A stretch of DNA of 60,000 bases from Polytrichum commune (Eukaryota > Streptophyta > Polytrichopsida > Polytrichales > Polytrichaceae), in contig OX485807.1 in NCBI GenBank assembly GCA_950295325.1, forward strand, positions 31,717,666 to 31,777,665, read 5' to 3'. The position numbers and the translations under genes are program-made. Under the pieces are notes generated by a model that had not been told where the DNA came from, did no database searches, and saw only the letters and a program-made list of their open reading frames with translations. Each line of letters opens with the position of its first letter. Within the stretch, counting starts at the first letter, position 1. Positions 36,463 through 47,589 of this stretch are shown here, one piece after another.

Positions 36463-36997
36463 CAACAATAAGTTATGAAAGGGGATGTGACATGATGATG
36501 ATGAAGCCCATCTCATTCTCAACTACATCAGTAATAGATAAAGAGAAGAAGCAGTTAAATATTCTGATTGAAAAAACAAACATATCAGTATTCTAAACTT
36601 TGCCACATGGCATGTTCTTCTTGGCCACTACACCACTGAACCTCAAACCAACATTTCCTACTGAATATCTACCAATTTCATACATTTCAAACCATTAAAT
36701 GTCAGGTTATGGTACATGCTTTTTTTGGATCTTATGTACATTTGAATTCACCATAGAACCCCGAATCAATCCACATTGTTGAGTATATGGATGTCTGGGT
36801 AAATTTTCTAATCCCTACGGTATTGAAATATATCCTTTTTGTTTCATTCAATCTTAATTATTGTTTTATAAAAAGTGATAATTATTTATTTTAAATAAAA
36901 AAAGAACCATGATGAAAGTTATGGAGATTTTTTTTAATTATTCTTTATTTTTTGGTCACGTTCATGATAAATTGTATAGTAATCTACAAAATCTTCC

Positions 36998-37228
36998 CTA
37001 AAAATATTTGATTAGGTACATGGATTATCTCAAGTGCGTGTTACTATTTGGAGTTACACAATGCTATTATTTTTTAATGAGAATGTAATATTTTACCCAA
37101 AAAATTCATTAATGTTCTATAATTTCCAAACAACCTATTGAGCTTTTGCTAGTCAAAGTTGAATTACATGAGTAAGACATCATTGCACCACGCAATTCTA
37201 AATAATAACACGTACTAAATGGGCTAAT
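36998..37228. mobile_element. MITE with about 60-bp TIRs, copy 2 of 3
   Basis: GTGTTACTATTTGGAGTTAC near 37027 is mirrored near 37180-37215 (inverse: GTGTTATTATTTAGAATTGC). The interior TTCTATAATTTCCAAACAAC and GAGCTTTTGCTAGTC match, inverted, the 43195-43418 copy. Confidence 0.65.
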
Positions 37229-38037
37229 CGGTTTAGTCTTTCTATATTCACTTGCACCTTGTGTCCCAAATGTCTTACGTTTTTCAATTGTTTGTATTTT
37301 TTGCATCGAAGTTTACAAAGTCTTCTCATTTTTTACATCCATCAGTTATTATTCTGGATAGATGAAAAGGGCCCATCCATAAACCATAACCTTCATATTT
37401 GTAGGTACGAAAAACCAACACTATGTGTTACGGTCATACATTAAAAGCTCTTAAATATGTGGTTATGGTACATGATGTTGAGCTTAGGTATAAAATCATC
37501 AATTCTTCTCTATAGAAGGTAGAGCATTAGATTGCTCTTAGTCAATAGAAATATAAAGGAAGAAGCATGAGAAAGAATAAGGTTAGAATAAGAATACCAT
37601 GCTAGTCCGAAAAGGGATACGAGTTATCCCATATTGTTTGTATGAACCAATGAAGAAGAAAAAAAACAATAAAAGGCAAAGCAAGAAGAGCATGAGACCA
37701 TCTCACTCGAAGCATTGTTCATATGCCTTTGTATAGGTGCCTATGTTATCTTGTGCAACCTTATCTCTTATTGATTCCAATATTCTCAATTGGATCCACT
37801 AAACTAAATTGGAGTCTATTCTTTCTAACATGATAAAAAGTATTTGTTCCAACTGCATTGTTTAACATGGTCCATGCTAGATATGAAGTTGAGTGGACAT
37901 TCAATAATATGTATAGGTTTGAGGCCACAATACCTAGGAAAAGCAAATGAACAACTACCTTGTATTGGCTTAAAGATATCGCATTTCAATCTTATGATGT
38001 AAAGATCCAAAATCCTCAAGATCAACATGTTTTTGTT
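37229..38037. other. No recognised gene
   Basis: AT-rich; the open frames on both strands lack recognisable motifs. Confidence 0.35.
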
Positions 38038-38275
38038 TATAGATATCAGGTGACAATGTTGCTTAACTCATCAGATTGAATGACAAATTATGTGTTTCTA
38101 TGCTTGTAGATCTCAACCGCATGTTCAAATGTCTCAATTATTATGTGACTTTTTTTTATAGATATCAGGTGACAATGTTGCTTAACTCATCAGATTGAAT
38201 GACAAATTATGTGTTTCTATGCTTGTAGATCTCAACCATAGGTTCAAACGTCTCAATTATTATGTGACGTTTTTG
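38038..38275. repeat. Recent tandem duplication, 119-bp period
   Basis: The block starting TATAGATATCAGGTGACAAT at 38038 is repeated from 38157 with only a few differences (for example CCGCATGTTC versus CCATAGGTTC). The near-identity stands out against the decayed background. Confidence 0.95.
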
Positions 38276-38814
38276 GTGCCCAGTGTATAGAACACTATTT
38301 GATCATGTGGTCGACTTCTGTTATATAAACAAAGATGTGGGGATGTGGCATTCATAACTCGTGCGAAGTTACCGTATTCAACATGAATTTGCACCCACCA
38401 AGAATATACTCAACATTGTGCTTGCAGTATACGGAATTGTTTGTCATCCCCACATAATTGTAGTAACGAGGGCCCTTAACCTGCGATATGAAAAATACAT
38501 GACTAGTCAAGAAGTTGGCGACAAGTCCAAGTTCGCTTTACACTACATTGTGAGGGCTTGAGGAACCAAAGAAATTCAAATGATTGAAAAATCTACATGG
38601 CCTCCTACATGGCAACAACTAGATAATGTCTCATAATGCACTAAACAATTAGTGTTTGTTGATGGAAAAAAAAGTTCATTTGTATATCATTTACACATCA
38701 TTTGGTCAACACAAACATTATAGGGCTCCCCACACTAACGATTTCAAATGAGACAAGGGCCTAATTTCAAGCCTTAACATAAATTTCAAAGATGAGGCCA
38801 TAGGTGAATTATGT
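38276..38814. other. No supported gene; one readable plus frame
   Basis: The frame at 38361-38561 (FAPTKNILNIVLAVYGIV, HPHIIVVTRALNLRYEKYMT) continues past a stop with KSTWPPTWQQLDNVS. It may be an old coding relic, but I do not recognise it. Confidence 0.25.
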
Positions 38815-39100
38815 TCAGGCATTGTTTGGTTCGTTTTCTATGTTCTTGAACTTTGACTAATTACATTCGTGTTGCATTATAAGATCTACAATAAACCATA
38901 TGCAAAATAAAAAGAAAAAAAGATTGAAAATCGAACCTCCCTTGATTTAGTTATGGTTATTAAAAGTGCATGTTTGTTGATTTCTTAATTGGATACACAT
39001 GTCTTTGCATTTGTGGTCATTGTTGAGTATAGAGTAGTTATAAAATTGATGATGTAGTCCAATCTCGTTTGAACATGTAGTTAGTGCATTATCTTGCCTC
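38815..39100. repeat. Dispersed repeat with GTTTGGTTC end, copy 2 of 3
   Basis: It matches 30320-30600: TTGTTTGGTTCGTTTT start, GATTGAAAATCGAACCTCC, TAGTTATGGTTATTAAAAGT, TTCTTAATTGGATACACAT, and GAGTATAGAGTAGTTAT. Confidence 0.55.
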
Positions 39101-39702
39101 AATTGTGACATAATAAAATAGTCAAATGTGATATTGTCGATCAATATACTAAGTATTTCGAGGCACATATAGGGCCTCTTAGATGCTTGAAGTTTAAGAG
39201 CTTTCCATGGTCACACTTCATAATTGGACGCCTATATTTAAGTAGTATATGGGATAATTCTAATGTATAACAAATGCCACATAGAGATGTATTACAATGA
39301 GATTGAACTAGCTACTCAAAAAAATCAACAACGTTACACACAACTAGAGGACTTACGTTGTCACTTAATGAAAAAGAACATCTTTATTTGACATGTTTTC
39401 AATTTTGCACCTCAACCTTAACTTTGAAACTTGAAATAATAGTCTTTGTAAAATGATGGGACAATTCTTGATCTAATGCAATCATAGAAAATTATAAGTG
39501 GAGTTCAAATTGCCCACAATAAGGCCATGTTCCTTGATATGACCTATCCCTTACATGTTTGAGAGGTCCATTCTAAGGCCTTAAGGTATCATACGAAGGG
39601 GTTCAAACTTCTTCCATAATTAAAGCTAGAAGTGTGAACCACGCCCCTATTTAAAAGTGCCCCATTTATAATACACATTATTGTAATTGGATCATACACA
39701 TA
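39101..39702. other. No recognised feature
   Basis: AT-rich sequence without coding or repeat signal that I can support. Confidence 0.4.
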
Positions 39703-40250
39703 TGTAGAATGAATTTTGCGGAAATTCATATTCTTATATATAACCTTGCTTCATTTAGAAACCACATAAATCTAATGGCCATTGTCAAACATGACTTTAA
39801 TTTCACTTCCTCTTTTGAACACGTTGTGGTAAATATGTATCAAATATCATTGAACATGTCAACTATTATTTCATTGCTTGTTGAGGATTTGTACATATCA
39901 TCAAGTATCTTGTATAAGCATACAAGCCGACCCCTTTTAAGGATGAACTTGGGGGCCCGTAAACTTGGATGATGTGTTGGGTGGATGAAAACTTGCCTTC
40001 ACTTCCATCCTCCCAACATATACGTAGGATGAATTATGAAGAGATTTGAGCTTGTACAAACAGCCTCGACTCCAAAATGTAGATTTAATCACTGCCATCA
40101 AGTATGTAGTTATTTTTCACTTCCTCTATTTAACACGTCGTACTAAACATGGATGCAATATCATGGACCATTAACAATTTTATTTCATTAATTGTTGAGG
40201 GTTTGTACAAAATCATCAAGAATCCCTAGTAAACACACACACCCCGGTCC
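39703..40250. repeat. Diverged two-copy direct duplication, about 317-bp period
   Basis: 39703-39935 and 40021-40240 share in order GTAGRATGAATT, CACTTCCTCT, AACACGTYGT, ATATCATKGAMC, ATTTCATT...TTGTTGAGG, and TTTGTACA...ATCATCAAG. Divergence is high. Confidence 0.6.
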
Positions 40251-40398
40251 CCTTGTCCTTTCCACCCTTAAAAGCTGAAGGCACAATCGTCTCAAATCCC
40301 CCAAAACAATTGAGTCCTATTCACAAACCCCACTATTTGGGCATTGACACCTCTTGTGATAAATTATGCCCTTGCGGATGAAAGCCATGTAGAGTTTA

Positions 40399-40934
40399 GG
40401 GCCACTTCACACTAAACCCGAAGGTCCAGAGGCCATTGATTTTCATCAATCAGATTGCAAGAAACCAAGAAACTAGCCTCTTGACTGTTCACACCATAGG
40501 CCATAGTCTAAAGGTTGTCACAACTCAAAATGCCTACCTACATGGTAATACTTTTATACCAAGGTGACGGTCTCTCAAAGGAAGTTTGGGTCAGACCAGA
40601 ATGGAAACCCAAACTATGGTCGAGAGGCCGTCGATTTTTTTTTTTTCAATAAATTTTTTTTTGACCGTCAGATTGGAAGGGTTATTTTGGACATGGAAGT
40701 AAGTGGGATGCTCCTTCTTTCATTGGAGTTTGGGCTTGGCCTTTGGGGACTTCACACTATGACTGTCCACGTCGAGAAGCCGTGGGAGTTCATGAGGTTG
40801 CACACTATGCCCGGCTGAAGGCTCCAATTCCTATATTATGTTGGCTATTTTCAGCTCATTTCTTTGGACTCTCAACCAGGTTTGGCCTTCCACCACACCC
40901 TCTCGACTTCGACGGCCATAGTGTGAAGCGGCCC
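40399..40934. mobile_element. TIR element with GGGCCACTTCACACTA ends, 536 bp
   Basis: The left end GGGCCACTTCACACTA and the inverse of the right end GGGCCGCTTCACACTA differ at one base. TTA precedes the left end and TAA follows the right end, so the inverted repeat extends to TTAGGGCC. It contains no coding-like frame. It ends exactly where the GC-rich block begins. Confidence 0.7.
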
Positions 40935-41755
40935 TAAGCTTGCTCACACAAATTGGCAGGCCATCCACATGCCCGAAACGGAAAATATCACAACGTAACC
41001 GTTTGTGCTACTATTGTCGGGCAACAACGTCAACTGCCCGAACCGAAAAACGTTTCGCCTCCGCCTTGAATGAAAGGGGGGTGAACTCGGGAACCCCGAA
41101 AGTTGCGCGACCTCTCTCTCTCCTCTCCTCTCGGGCGGATGAAGAATGGGTCATTAAAATTCCATCCATCCGGCAAGTATATATGAGTAGAGTGGCTGTG
41201 GCAATTGAAGAGCGCCCCGCCAAGGATGTAGTACATCCACGAGTACCAAACACGGGTAATAAAGTGGCCCCCTTCTTTAAAGGCCCACATTAATTAAATT
41301 AGCCACTACCGCCCGCCCGCAAGCCCAGCCGATTGGATCATACCATGCAAGCAAGTCGGGCCTGTCGGGAGAATGTGAAGGAAAGAGGAGTTTTCTTTTT
41401 TCTTTGGGGGGGGGGGGTGAGGTAACCCTAATTAATGGCCGGCAGGGGATAAAGGCACCTTAAAGAGGGAAAAGCATGGAGTTGAGTTTTAGTTTTAGTT
41501 TTTTTTTTTTTTTTTTTTTTTTTTTTGGGGGGCAGCGACAGAGGGAGGGAGGGTTTGCATAGTGTGTAGTTTGGGGCAGGCAAGTGATTGGCATGCGGAA
41601 ACTTGGGGTACACTCTCAGCAGGTGCGAAATGTCCGGGCGGGTACACTGGGCTCAGGGTTAGGTACCCCCCATACTCGAGACCATGAGTGATCTGCCAGC
41701 GCCCGAGTCCAACAGAAAGACACCCCTCTTTTGGCAATATGTAGCTGGCTGTATA
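40935..41755. other. GC-rich island between two TTAGGGCC-type elements
   Basis: This 0.8-kb block is clearly richer in G+C and CpG than anything else in the window (for example CGGGCGGATGAAG near 41131 and CCGCCCGCCCGC near 41310). It includes a G12 run near 41406 and a T run of about 28 at 41499-41526. A plus frame is open at 40940-41293, but competing frames on the minus strand are also open, as expected in GC-rich DNA, and I recognise no domain. It could be a promoter or CpG-rich end of an unseen gene, or DNA captured between two element ends. Confidence 0.45.
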
Positions 41756-42246
41756 TTAGGGCCACTTCACACACCGTGACCGTGACCGTGCCATTGTGGG
41801 AGCCCAAAGGAAAACGTGTCCCAAGGCCGTCCCAACACACCTCCAAACTCATGTAGTGTCTCGTCACGGACCCTCAAGTGTAGTGTGAAGCCATATGTGA
41901 CCGGGCCCTCAACCAAATGCTATTTCAATGAGTTTCTAGTCATGCGGGTCCTCACATATGATAGAAGTAGGATAAACCATTGGTTGTGAGCGTTTGGAGT
42001 GTCATGGTCTTCTGGTTTTGTGTTAAGTCTACCTCCAAGAGGTGGTTTTTGAAAACACGAAACATGATCCAATCGATGCCGTGTAGGAGTCCATGCAGGC
42101 TTTACATCCATCTTGCATTCACATACTCTGTTGGTCCTTCGAGTGAAGTGTGGAGTGAACTTTGATTGGCTCCGCCTTTTCCACCAATGAGTGCTTGAAG
42201 TGTATTGGTCACGGGCTCTCAGTCTTGTGTGTGAAGTGGCCTTTAG
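41756..42246 (+). mobile_element. TIR element of the 14091-14542 family, 491 bp
   Basis: It starts TTAGGGCCACTTCACACAC and ends GTGTGTGAAGTGGCCTTTAG, an inverse with one change. Internal blocks shared with 14091-14542 are GTGGGAGCCCAAAGGAAA-like, GTGACCGGGCCCTCAACC, and CTCCAAGAGGTGGTTTTTGA, in the same order. Open frames inside are chance frames. Confidence 0.75.
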
Positions 42247-43194
42247 ACTACAGTGAAGAAGTGCACCGCTCAATCAATAATTTCAGCCCAAGACAAGGTT
42301 ATTTGAGGCAATGGTTGGCATGGCATAGAAGATGGAAAAAAACAATTAAAATAAAATTCCTCGTGTTGGAGTTTTCTAAAGGCCAAGTTTCTTGTCCAAG
42401 TTTGAGGGTGCCCAAAAAAGATGACCTCCAGAGAACTCCCCTAGCACAAGTGTTGCCGTGTTGGCCACTACATCTTTTTCCATCTATGGTTGAAATTTCT
42501 CCCACCGGAGCAGTATAAACTTTAGCTAGTAAAGAACCCATTTCATAGCCAATCATACTGCTTCATTCCCCTAAAATTCTTGACCAGTGCACAACTTCTT
42601 CACCGTAGTCTAAACTAGGCCTAAGCAAGTAAGAACCTAACAACCGTAGAGTATTCATTTGGTTTGACATATAATACATGTGTGGTCAAGACTTTGTTTG
42701 ATCCATTGTGGGAAGTAAGTTTTGCCACTCAGTATAAAATCAAACAACATGAGTTAGGTAAGAAAGTTAAAATAACATATCCATGGTAAGTTTACACTGG
42801 GGCCCTTAGGTCCACCACCTCAAATGGATAGTTCCCTTTTGGCAACAGGTAAGCACCTAACTGGCTTGAAGACTGAAGTAACTATATTATGGTTGAATTT
42901 GCCACATGTCATATTTATATTGGTCAGGACCACATTAAGTCAAGTGGAATTCAACTCATGGCACTCAAAGTGTAGAACCAAACAACATTATATGGGGGAA
43001 TGTTCTTTAGAATATTGTCAGTCTCACATAACATTGTTATGGACATGAATAATGTTATGTTGGTTTGGCTATTTGTGGCTAGAATAGTCATTTCTTAAAA
43101 ACGGAAGTGTTTGATGTTCTCTTTCACATATCGAGAGGTTTTGACACATTCAATATAGCCGCTTGATGCTCTTTGTTAAATATAAGTAGGTACT
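42247..43194. other. No recognised gene
   Basis: The plus open frame at 42824-43048 and others lack family resemblance. Near 43031-43058 CATAACATTGTTATG...TAATGTTATG recalls the ends of the satellite MITE, but no internal match follows. Confidence 0.35.
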
Positions 43195-43418
43195 CCACAC
43201 CGTTTATGGTATTTAGTGTCACGTACTATTTGGAACCATGCAATGCAATAACTTCTTGCTCATGACTTCATTCTTTACTCGCAAAAGTTGAACAGGTTGT
43301 TTGGACATTATAGAACATAAACAACTTTTCTTGGTAAAACTTTACATTCTCAATAAATAGTTATAGCATTGCATAGCTCCAAATAGTAAGTAACACTAGA
43401 TACCATAAACAATGTAGT
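43195..43418. mobile_element. MITE with about 60-bp TIRs, copy 3 of 3 (best preserved)
   Basis: GTTTATGGTATTTAGTGTCA at 43202 is mirrored at 43390-43410 (inverse: GTTTATGGTATCTAGTGTTA). Pairing continues through TACTATTTGGA, ATGCAATGC and ATAACT. The interior CAACCTGTTCAACTTTTGC (inverted) matches 36998-37228. No ORF. Confidence 0.8.
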
Positions 43419-43560
43419 GGTATATCCTTGCATCTCACCCATGAGTTGAAGGGTTCGGATCCTAGGGAAGCTTAAATGTGTTGCAATTGATTGAATTCAA
43501 ACGTTCATTTTTCTTGGTTCTTAAAGGTCAAAACAAGATCCACCTTGCAGTTTATACATT
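43419..43560 (+). repeat. Possible tRNA-derived SINE head (B box)
   Basis: GGTTCGGATCC at 43452-43462 is one base from the Pol III B-box consensus. About 40 bases upstream TAGTGGTATATCC resembles an A box imperfectly. The intervening GCATCTCACCCATGAGTTGAA has the look of plant SINE heads. No tail or target duplication was established. Confidence 0.3.
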
Positions 43561-44779
43561 TTTGCACAAGATAACAACATCGAGGGAATTGTTGCATATG
43601 AATACACCTCTCATCCATTCAACATAAAAACTCAACCCTCTATAAGTTTGTGGTCATTTCATGTCAAAATGACTTCCAATGAACTTATTTAAGCTCTTTG
43701 AAGCTAATTCCAATGTCAAATTAATTGGAAAATAGTAGCTCTCAAAACAATTATGTTAGGTGAATGGTAGGTACATTGGTATGCCATGACCCTCTCACCA
43801 AGATTACATAGGGATTGCGATTATATTCTAAAACAATTATTTAAGAGGTTAGTACTAGCAAGTCATTGTTGCAAAGTATCTCAACATTAGTCCCCTTATA
43901 GAAACTTTGTAGGGGACTAGGTGCTTGCTGTGGTTTGGGGGTTGTCCTTGGTGGTTGCTGTCCTAGTATTGGTTCTTTTGATATGGTGGTGTGGCATGCT
44001 TGTCCACCTCCTCTCCATGTGGGCATATCTTCCCAGTTCTCAATTCATTCATGATGTTTTCGTATTGCCATCTTCTCTTTAAAAAGGAAAGAAGAGGAAA
44101 CTGTCATTGGCAAACCTTATCTTAACATGTTACATTGGTCTATGGTTACCAATTTTCTCCGGTTGCCAACCATGTAGCTGCACAATTTTGGTGAACCTAT
44201 ATGACATTGGGAGGAATATTGGTGATTTCGTATAAGAGTTAATTGTAAACTCATTTTTAACCTCTACAAGACCATAGTGCCTCAAATGCACCAACTTGGT
44301 CAAAACTACAATTTCACTTGAAAAAATAAATTGTTTTTACATTTAAGTTAAACTACTTTTCGAAAGTAAAATTTATTGCATTTTAGAGATATTGGATTTC
44401 AATACATTCAATTGACTCACAAAATAATATGTCTAACATGCAAAAGTGGGCAAAACATATTTTGTTCTGACTTTAACTTTAGTCTAGGGTTCTTTAAGGG
44501 TTAAGCATGAGTCTTGTTCGCGTTGTTTGTGGCAAGCATCTTGTAGACTTGGACTACAAAAACAACTCACATGTAATTTCAAACAACTTGGCCGTGTGTG
44601 CACGATGGTGTATTCTTGCTTTGTAATTGGATAAACCTTGCAAATTGCACTTCATATTCATGGCAGTGGAGTATGGAGATGCTCCTAGTGCATAATTTTA
44701 TTGACTGTAATATATCTACACTCGTTGGGATCCACATTCAACTATAACACATAGATGTCTTGCTCTTGAATGAATACCC
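43561..44779. other. No recognised gene
   Basis: AT-rich text; no frame, RNA gene or repeat I can support. Confidence 0.35.
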
Positions 44780-46085
44780 CCCACCAATCTTACCAAGATA
44801 CAACGAGTTTAGTATGAACATGTGCCCCATTTTTTGTGGTTGGTAAAGTCATCTCAACTGAGTTGCGCAAAGCTAACATGGGATCTTTCATCCTATTCCA
44901 AAATCGAGTTCACTATTTTGTTTTATATCCATGTTATATTCGATGAAGTGCAAAGATCCCACTTAGATAGCTTGGGGGGCGAGGTGCACTCGAAGAGCAA
45001 CAAATCAACTCACTCCGGCCTCCATCAATTCCATCGTCATGCTCATTGATACTCTCACAAAGTAGGTGAATCTTCGACACTTCATAATTGCAAACGGAGG
45101 CTGTTCCACGAGGAATGTTACGCTCTCAAATGCATGAGAGAGAGAGAGAGGGATCATCTCATACATGTATCGGCAAGCTATCACTTGGGATATATCGCAT
45201 AGAGAGCACTCAAAACTGAGCACCTTTGTGAACCCAGGCTTTTACCAACCCTTGTCCTTTTCCGCTCCTTTCCTTGTGCTTCAATAGGCAACGAGAATGA
45301 TCACATTGATGGCACATGGGTGATTGATGTGCAACTCTCTTTTGACATATGGAAGTAGTTGGCCACTCAAAACCACGAATGTGGGACTCGGGATAAGGTC
45401 TCCTCACGTTTGATGCGGTTTGGTTTGGAGCAATTCCTCGTGTAATTGTATGATTGGCATCTTCCTTGTCAAGATACCAAGGAGAGCTTGGCCATGTTGT
45501 TGTTTCTATTTGACACTTGTGGTAATGGTAGTTCGGTCGGCTGTCATATGTGTTGGAGTTTTGGAAAGGGGAGGAAAATAATATGATGGGTATAATATCG
45601 ATCGGTTAGAGTTTACCTCAACACTCTTGTCAACAAAATGTTGATTCATGCCGATCTTCATTATTTGTGAGGGCGCTACGTCGATCACATGGTCTTATCA
45701 TAACATTACTGTAGGACTAGTGACTAAGGGTTGTGATCATCACTTTTTTTGTATTCTTGCTTTGCTTGAAAAATGAGTAGCAATCCCATTCCGTTCACAC
45801 CATGTCACCAAACATAACGATGGTCGCGGTAGAAAACAAATGAAAAGTGATATGGAATCCTACATGTTTGGTGTTCACCTGGATTTTGTGACAAGTCCAC
45901 CCAAATAGGTTGTCTCCAAAAAATCCAACATGAGACCAACATACATGAAAGAGAAGAAGTCCATGTGAAACCCCAGACCCAGTCCAATACCTACGTGATA
46001 CCTTTCAAACCAATCTAGGGTGCTACCTAATACCCTTGAATACCCACATTACAATACATACACATCTTTATATTATAACATAATC
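44780..46085 (+). pseudogene. Decayed protein-coding sequence of unknown family
   Basis: Adjacent plus frames are readable over about 1.3 kb with frameshifts. At 45000-45110 there is LTPASINSIVMLIDTLTK and LRHFIIANGGCSTRNVTL. At 45310-45560 there is GTWVIDVQLSFDIWK, then RDKVSSRLMRFGLEQFLV, LYDWHLPCQDTKESLAMLLF and LFDTCGNGS. At 45668-46060 there is CEGATSITWSYHNITVGLVT, KGCDHHFFCILALLEK, VTKHNDGRGRKQMKSDMESY, MFGVHLDFVTSPPK and VLPNTLEYPHYNTYT. The last part holds only four or five stops in 130 codons, several placed where a Trp or Arg codon is the natural ancestor (TGG to TAG/TGA, CGA to TGA). That pattern suggests decay by cytosine deamination. I do not recognise the protein; a transposon or retrogene origin is plausible. 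Confidence 0.5.
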
Positions 46086-47448
46086 CTAAACACTTTGTAT
46101 TATCTCCCGTGTATATTAATATTGATATTTTCTAATCTCCCCCATTATGTGATATACTTATTGCTTTTTTGAAATTTTTGTGTTACATATTAAATGTAGG
46201 AGTTCTTTCAAACCCCTTTATTTTCAAGTGATTCATTTTTTTAAATGTATTTTTTAATAAGGTAAACCGTTCCCTTGCTCGCACGTAGTATACAAGATTT
46301 TTACTAAGGGCACTAAGTACATACCCCAAGCAACTTTGCACTATCTAAATTTAGTCAAAGTATGTAGGCCTTATGTGGTCACTTTGTTAGAGACATGTGT
46401 TACGCTTAAAGTAGATTATGTACTCAAATTCTTGGTGGAATTGTGAACACACATGGTAGGGCCTACGTGAAAGAATATGAAAAGGAGAATCTTTATCTAT
46501 CTCATGCAATTTCTCTACCTCAATTTTGATTCTATAACTTGGAATGGCCATATTGGTGATTCATAATTCTAAACAGATGGAACCATTTCTACTCCAATGA
46601 CAAAACTTGTTTGTGGATTTTGAAGTGTCCACAATAAGGTTGCATGCCTTTGCTCTAATCTAGGATGACTAGATAGCACATTATATCTAGTCAATTATGA
46701 TACACTAGCAATGCCATGTTTTATGTATTTTGTATTTATTGGAACATATGAACACATTCATTGCCATGAAAGAAACCAACAACATGAGCACACGCTTCAG
46801 GTTGAGGATAATCAAATAAAACTAATAATCAATGGCGTATGGCCAATGTGATTTGAGCCCGTTGCTCTATCTTGTTCTAGAGTCCCCTTGGTATGAAAAT
46901 CGGGTTGAGGGTGAGGAAACTAGCAGGGAAACTTAGTAGTGTGAGTGTAGAGCGTAGAGCGGAGAGTGGAAAATTCGAAGTTTGGTGGGCGATTTTCATA
47001 GAAGGAGTGCCTATGACCGTGGATTTTGGAGATACTTTATATTCAATTTGTTGAAAAGGTACCCCATTCCCGTGGATTTTTTAACACAATCTACTTCGAT
47101 TGTGAAGGTGTGAAAGAATGTATTTGTTATCAAGGTCCAAGTAGTGTAGTTCTAAAAAGGTTAAGGGTTAAATTAGGGCTGACGTCAGCAAATGAAATCA
47201 AACAACAACATAAGATGAAGAAGGAGTTGAATGGGGTTTGCAAAAGGTACATGGAAATTCAACAAATGAATTTATAGAAAACTTAAACATAAACAATACA
47301 TATGAGATTGAGGTTCCAAACGCACGAGGCGTAGTCAACAACTTGGACTACCATGTCTATCACTATCCTCGCCGCTAGGCAACATATATATATATATCCA
47401 TATTAAAACCCATTCAAGTCAAAATTTGGTCCAAGCAACCGCAACCAA
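46086..47448. other. No supported gene; one short open frame
   Basis: The plus frame at 47026-47277 (FDCEGVKECICYQGPSS, KQQHKMKKELNGVCKRYMEI) is charged towards its C-terminus and could be an exon relic. No splice sites or family are evident. The rest is AT-rich without signal. Confidence 0.25.
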
Positions 47449-47575
47449 GACCCTCTCGGTTCCGAGAGGGTCGGCCTCTAGTGCATTCCCAAAGAATCTC
47501 AACATATGAATCTAGCTAGTCTACATATATACACATCCATATTACAACCCAAGACCCTCTCAGATCCGAGAGGGT
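47449..47575. repeat. Paired short hairpins in a direct repeat of about 100 bp
   Basis: GACCCTCTCGG TT CCGAGAGGGTC (47449-47472) is a perfect 11-bp stem with a 2-base loop. About 103 bp later ACCCTCTC...GAGAGGGT (47554-47575) repeats with an 8-bp stem. Both are preceded by ATCCATATTAMAACCCA-like text, so a block of about 100 bp was duplicated. It lies immediately upstream of the second MULE relic. Confidence 0.8.
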
Positions 47576-47589
47576 TGGACTCTGCCTTC

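Noticed and set aside
36189-36596. Protein with poly-Leu tract
   Set aside because: The tract is the (TAC)n microsatellite read in one frame; flanks lack coding character.
41011-41293. Overlapping long open frames on both strands in the GC-rich island as genes
   Set aside because: GC-rich DNA has few stops in all frames; no frame shows a domain, a start context or splice sites that single it out.
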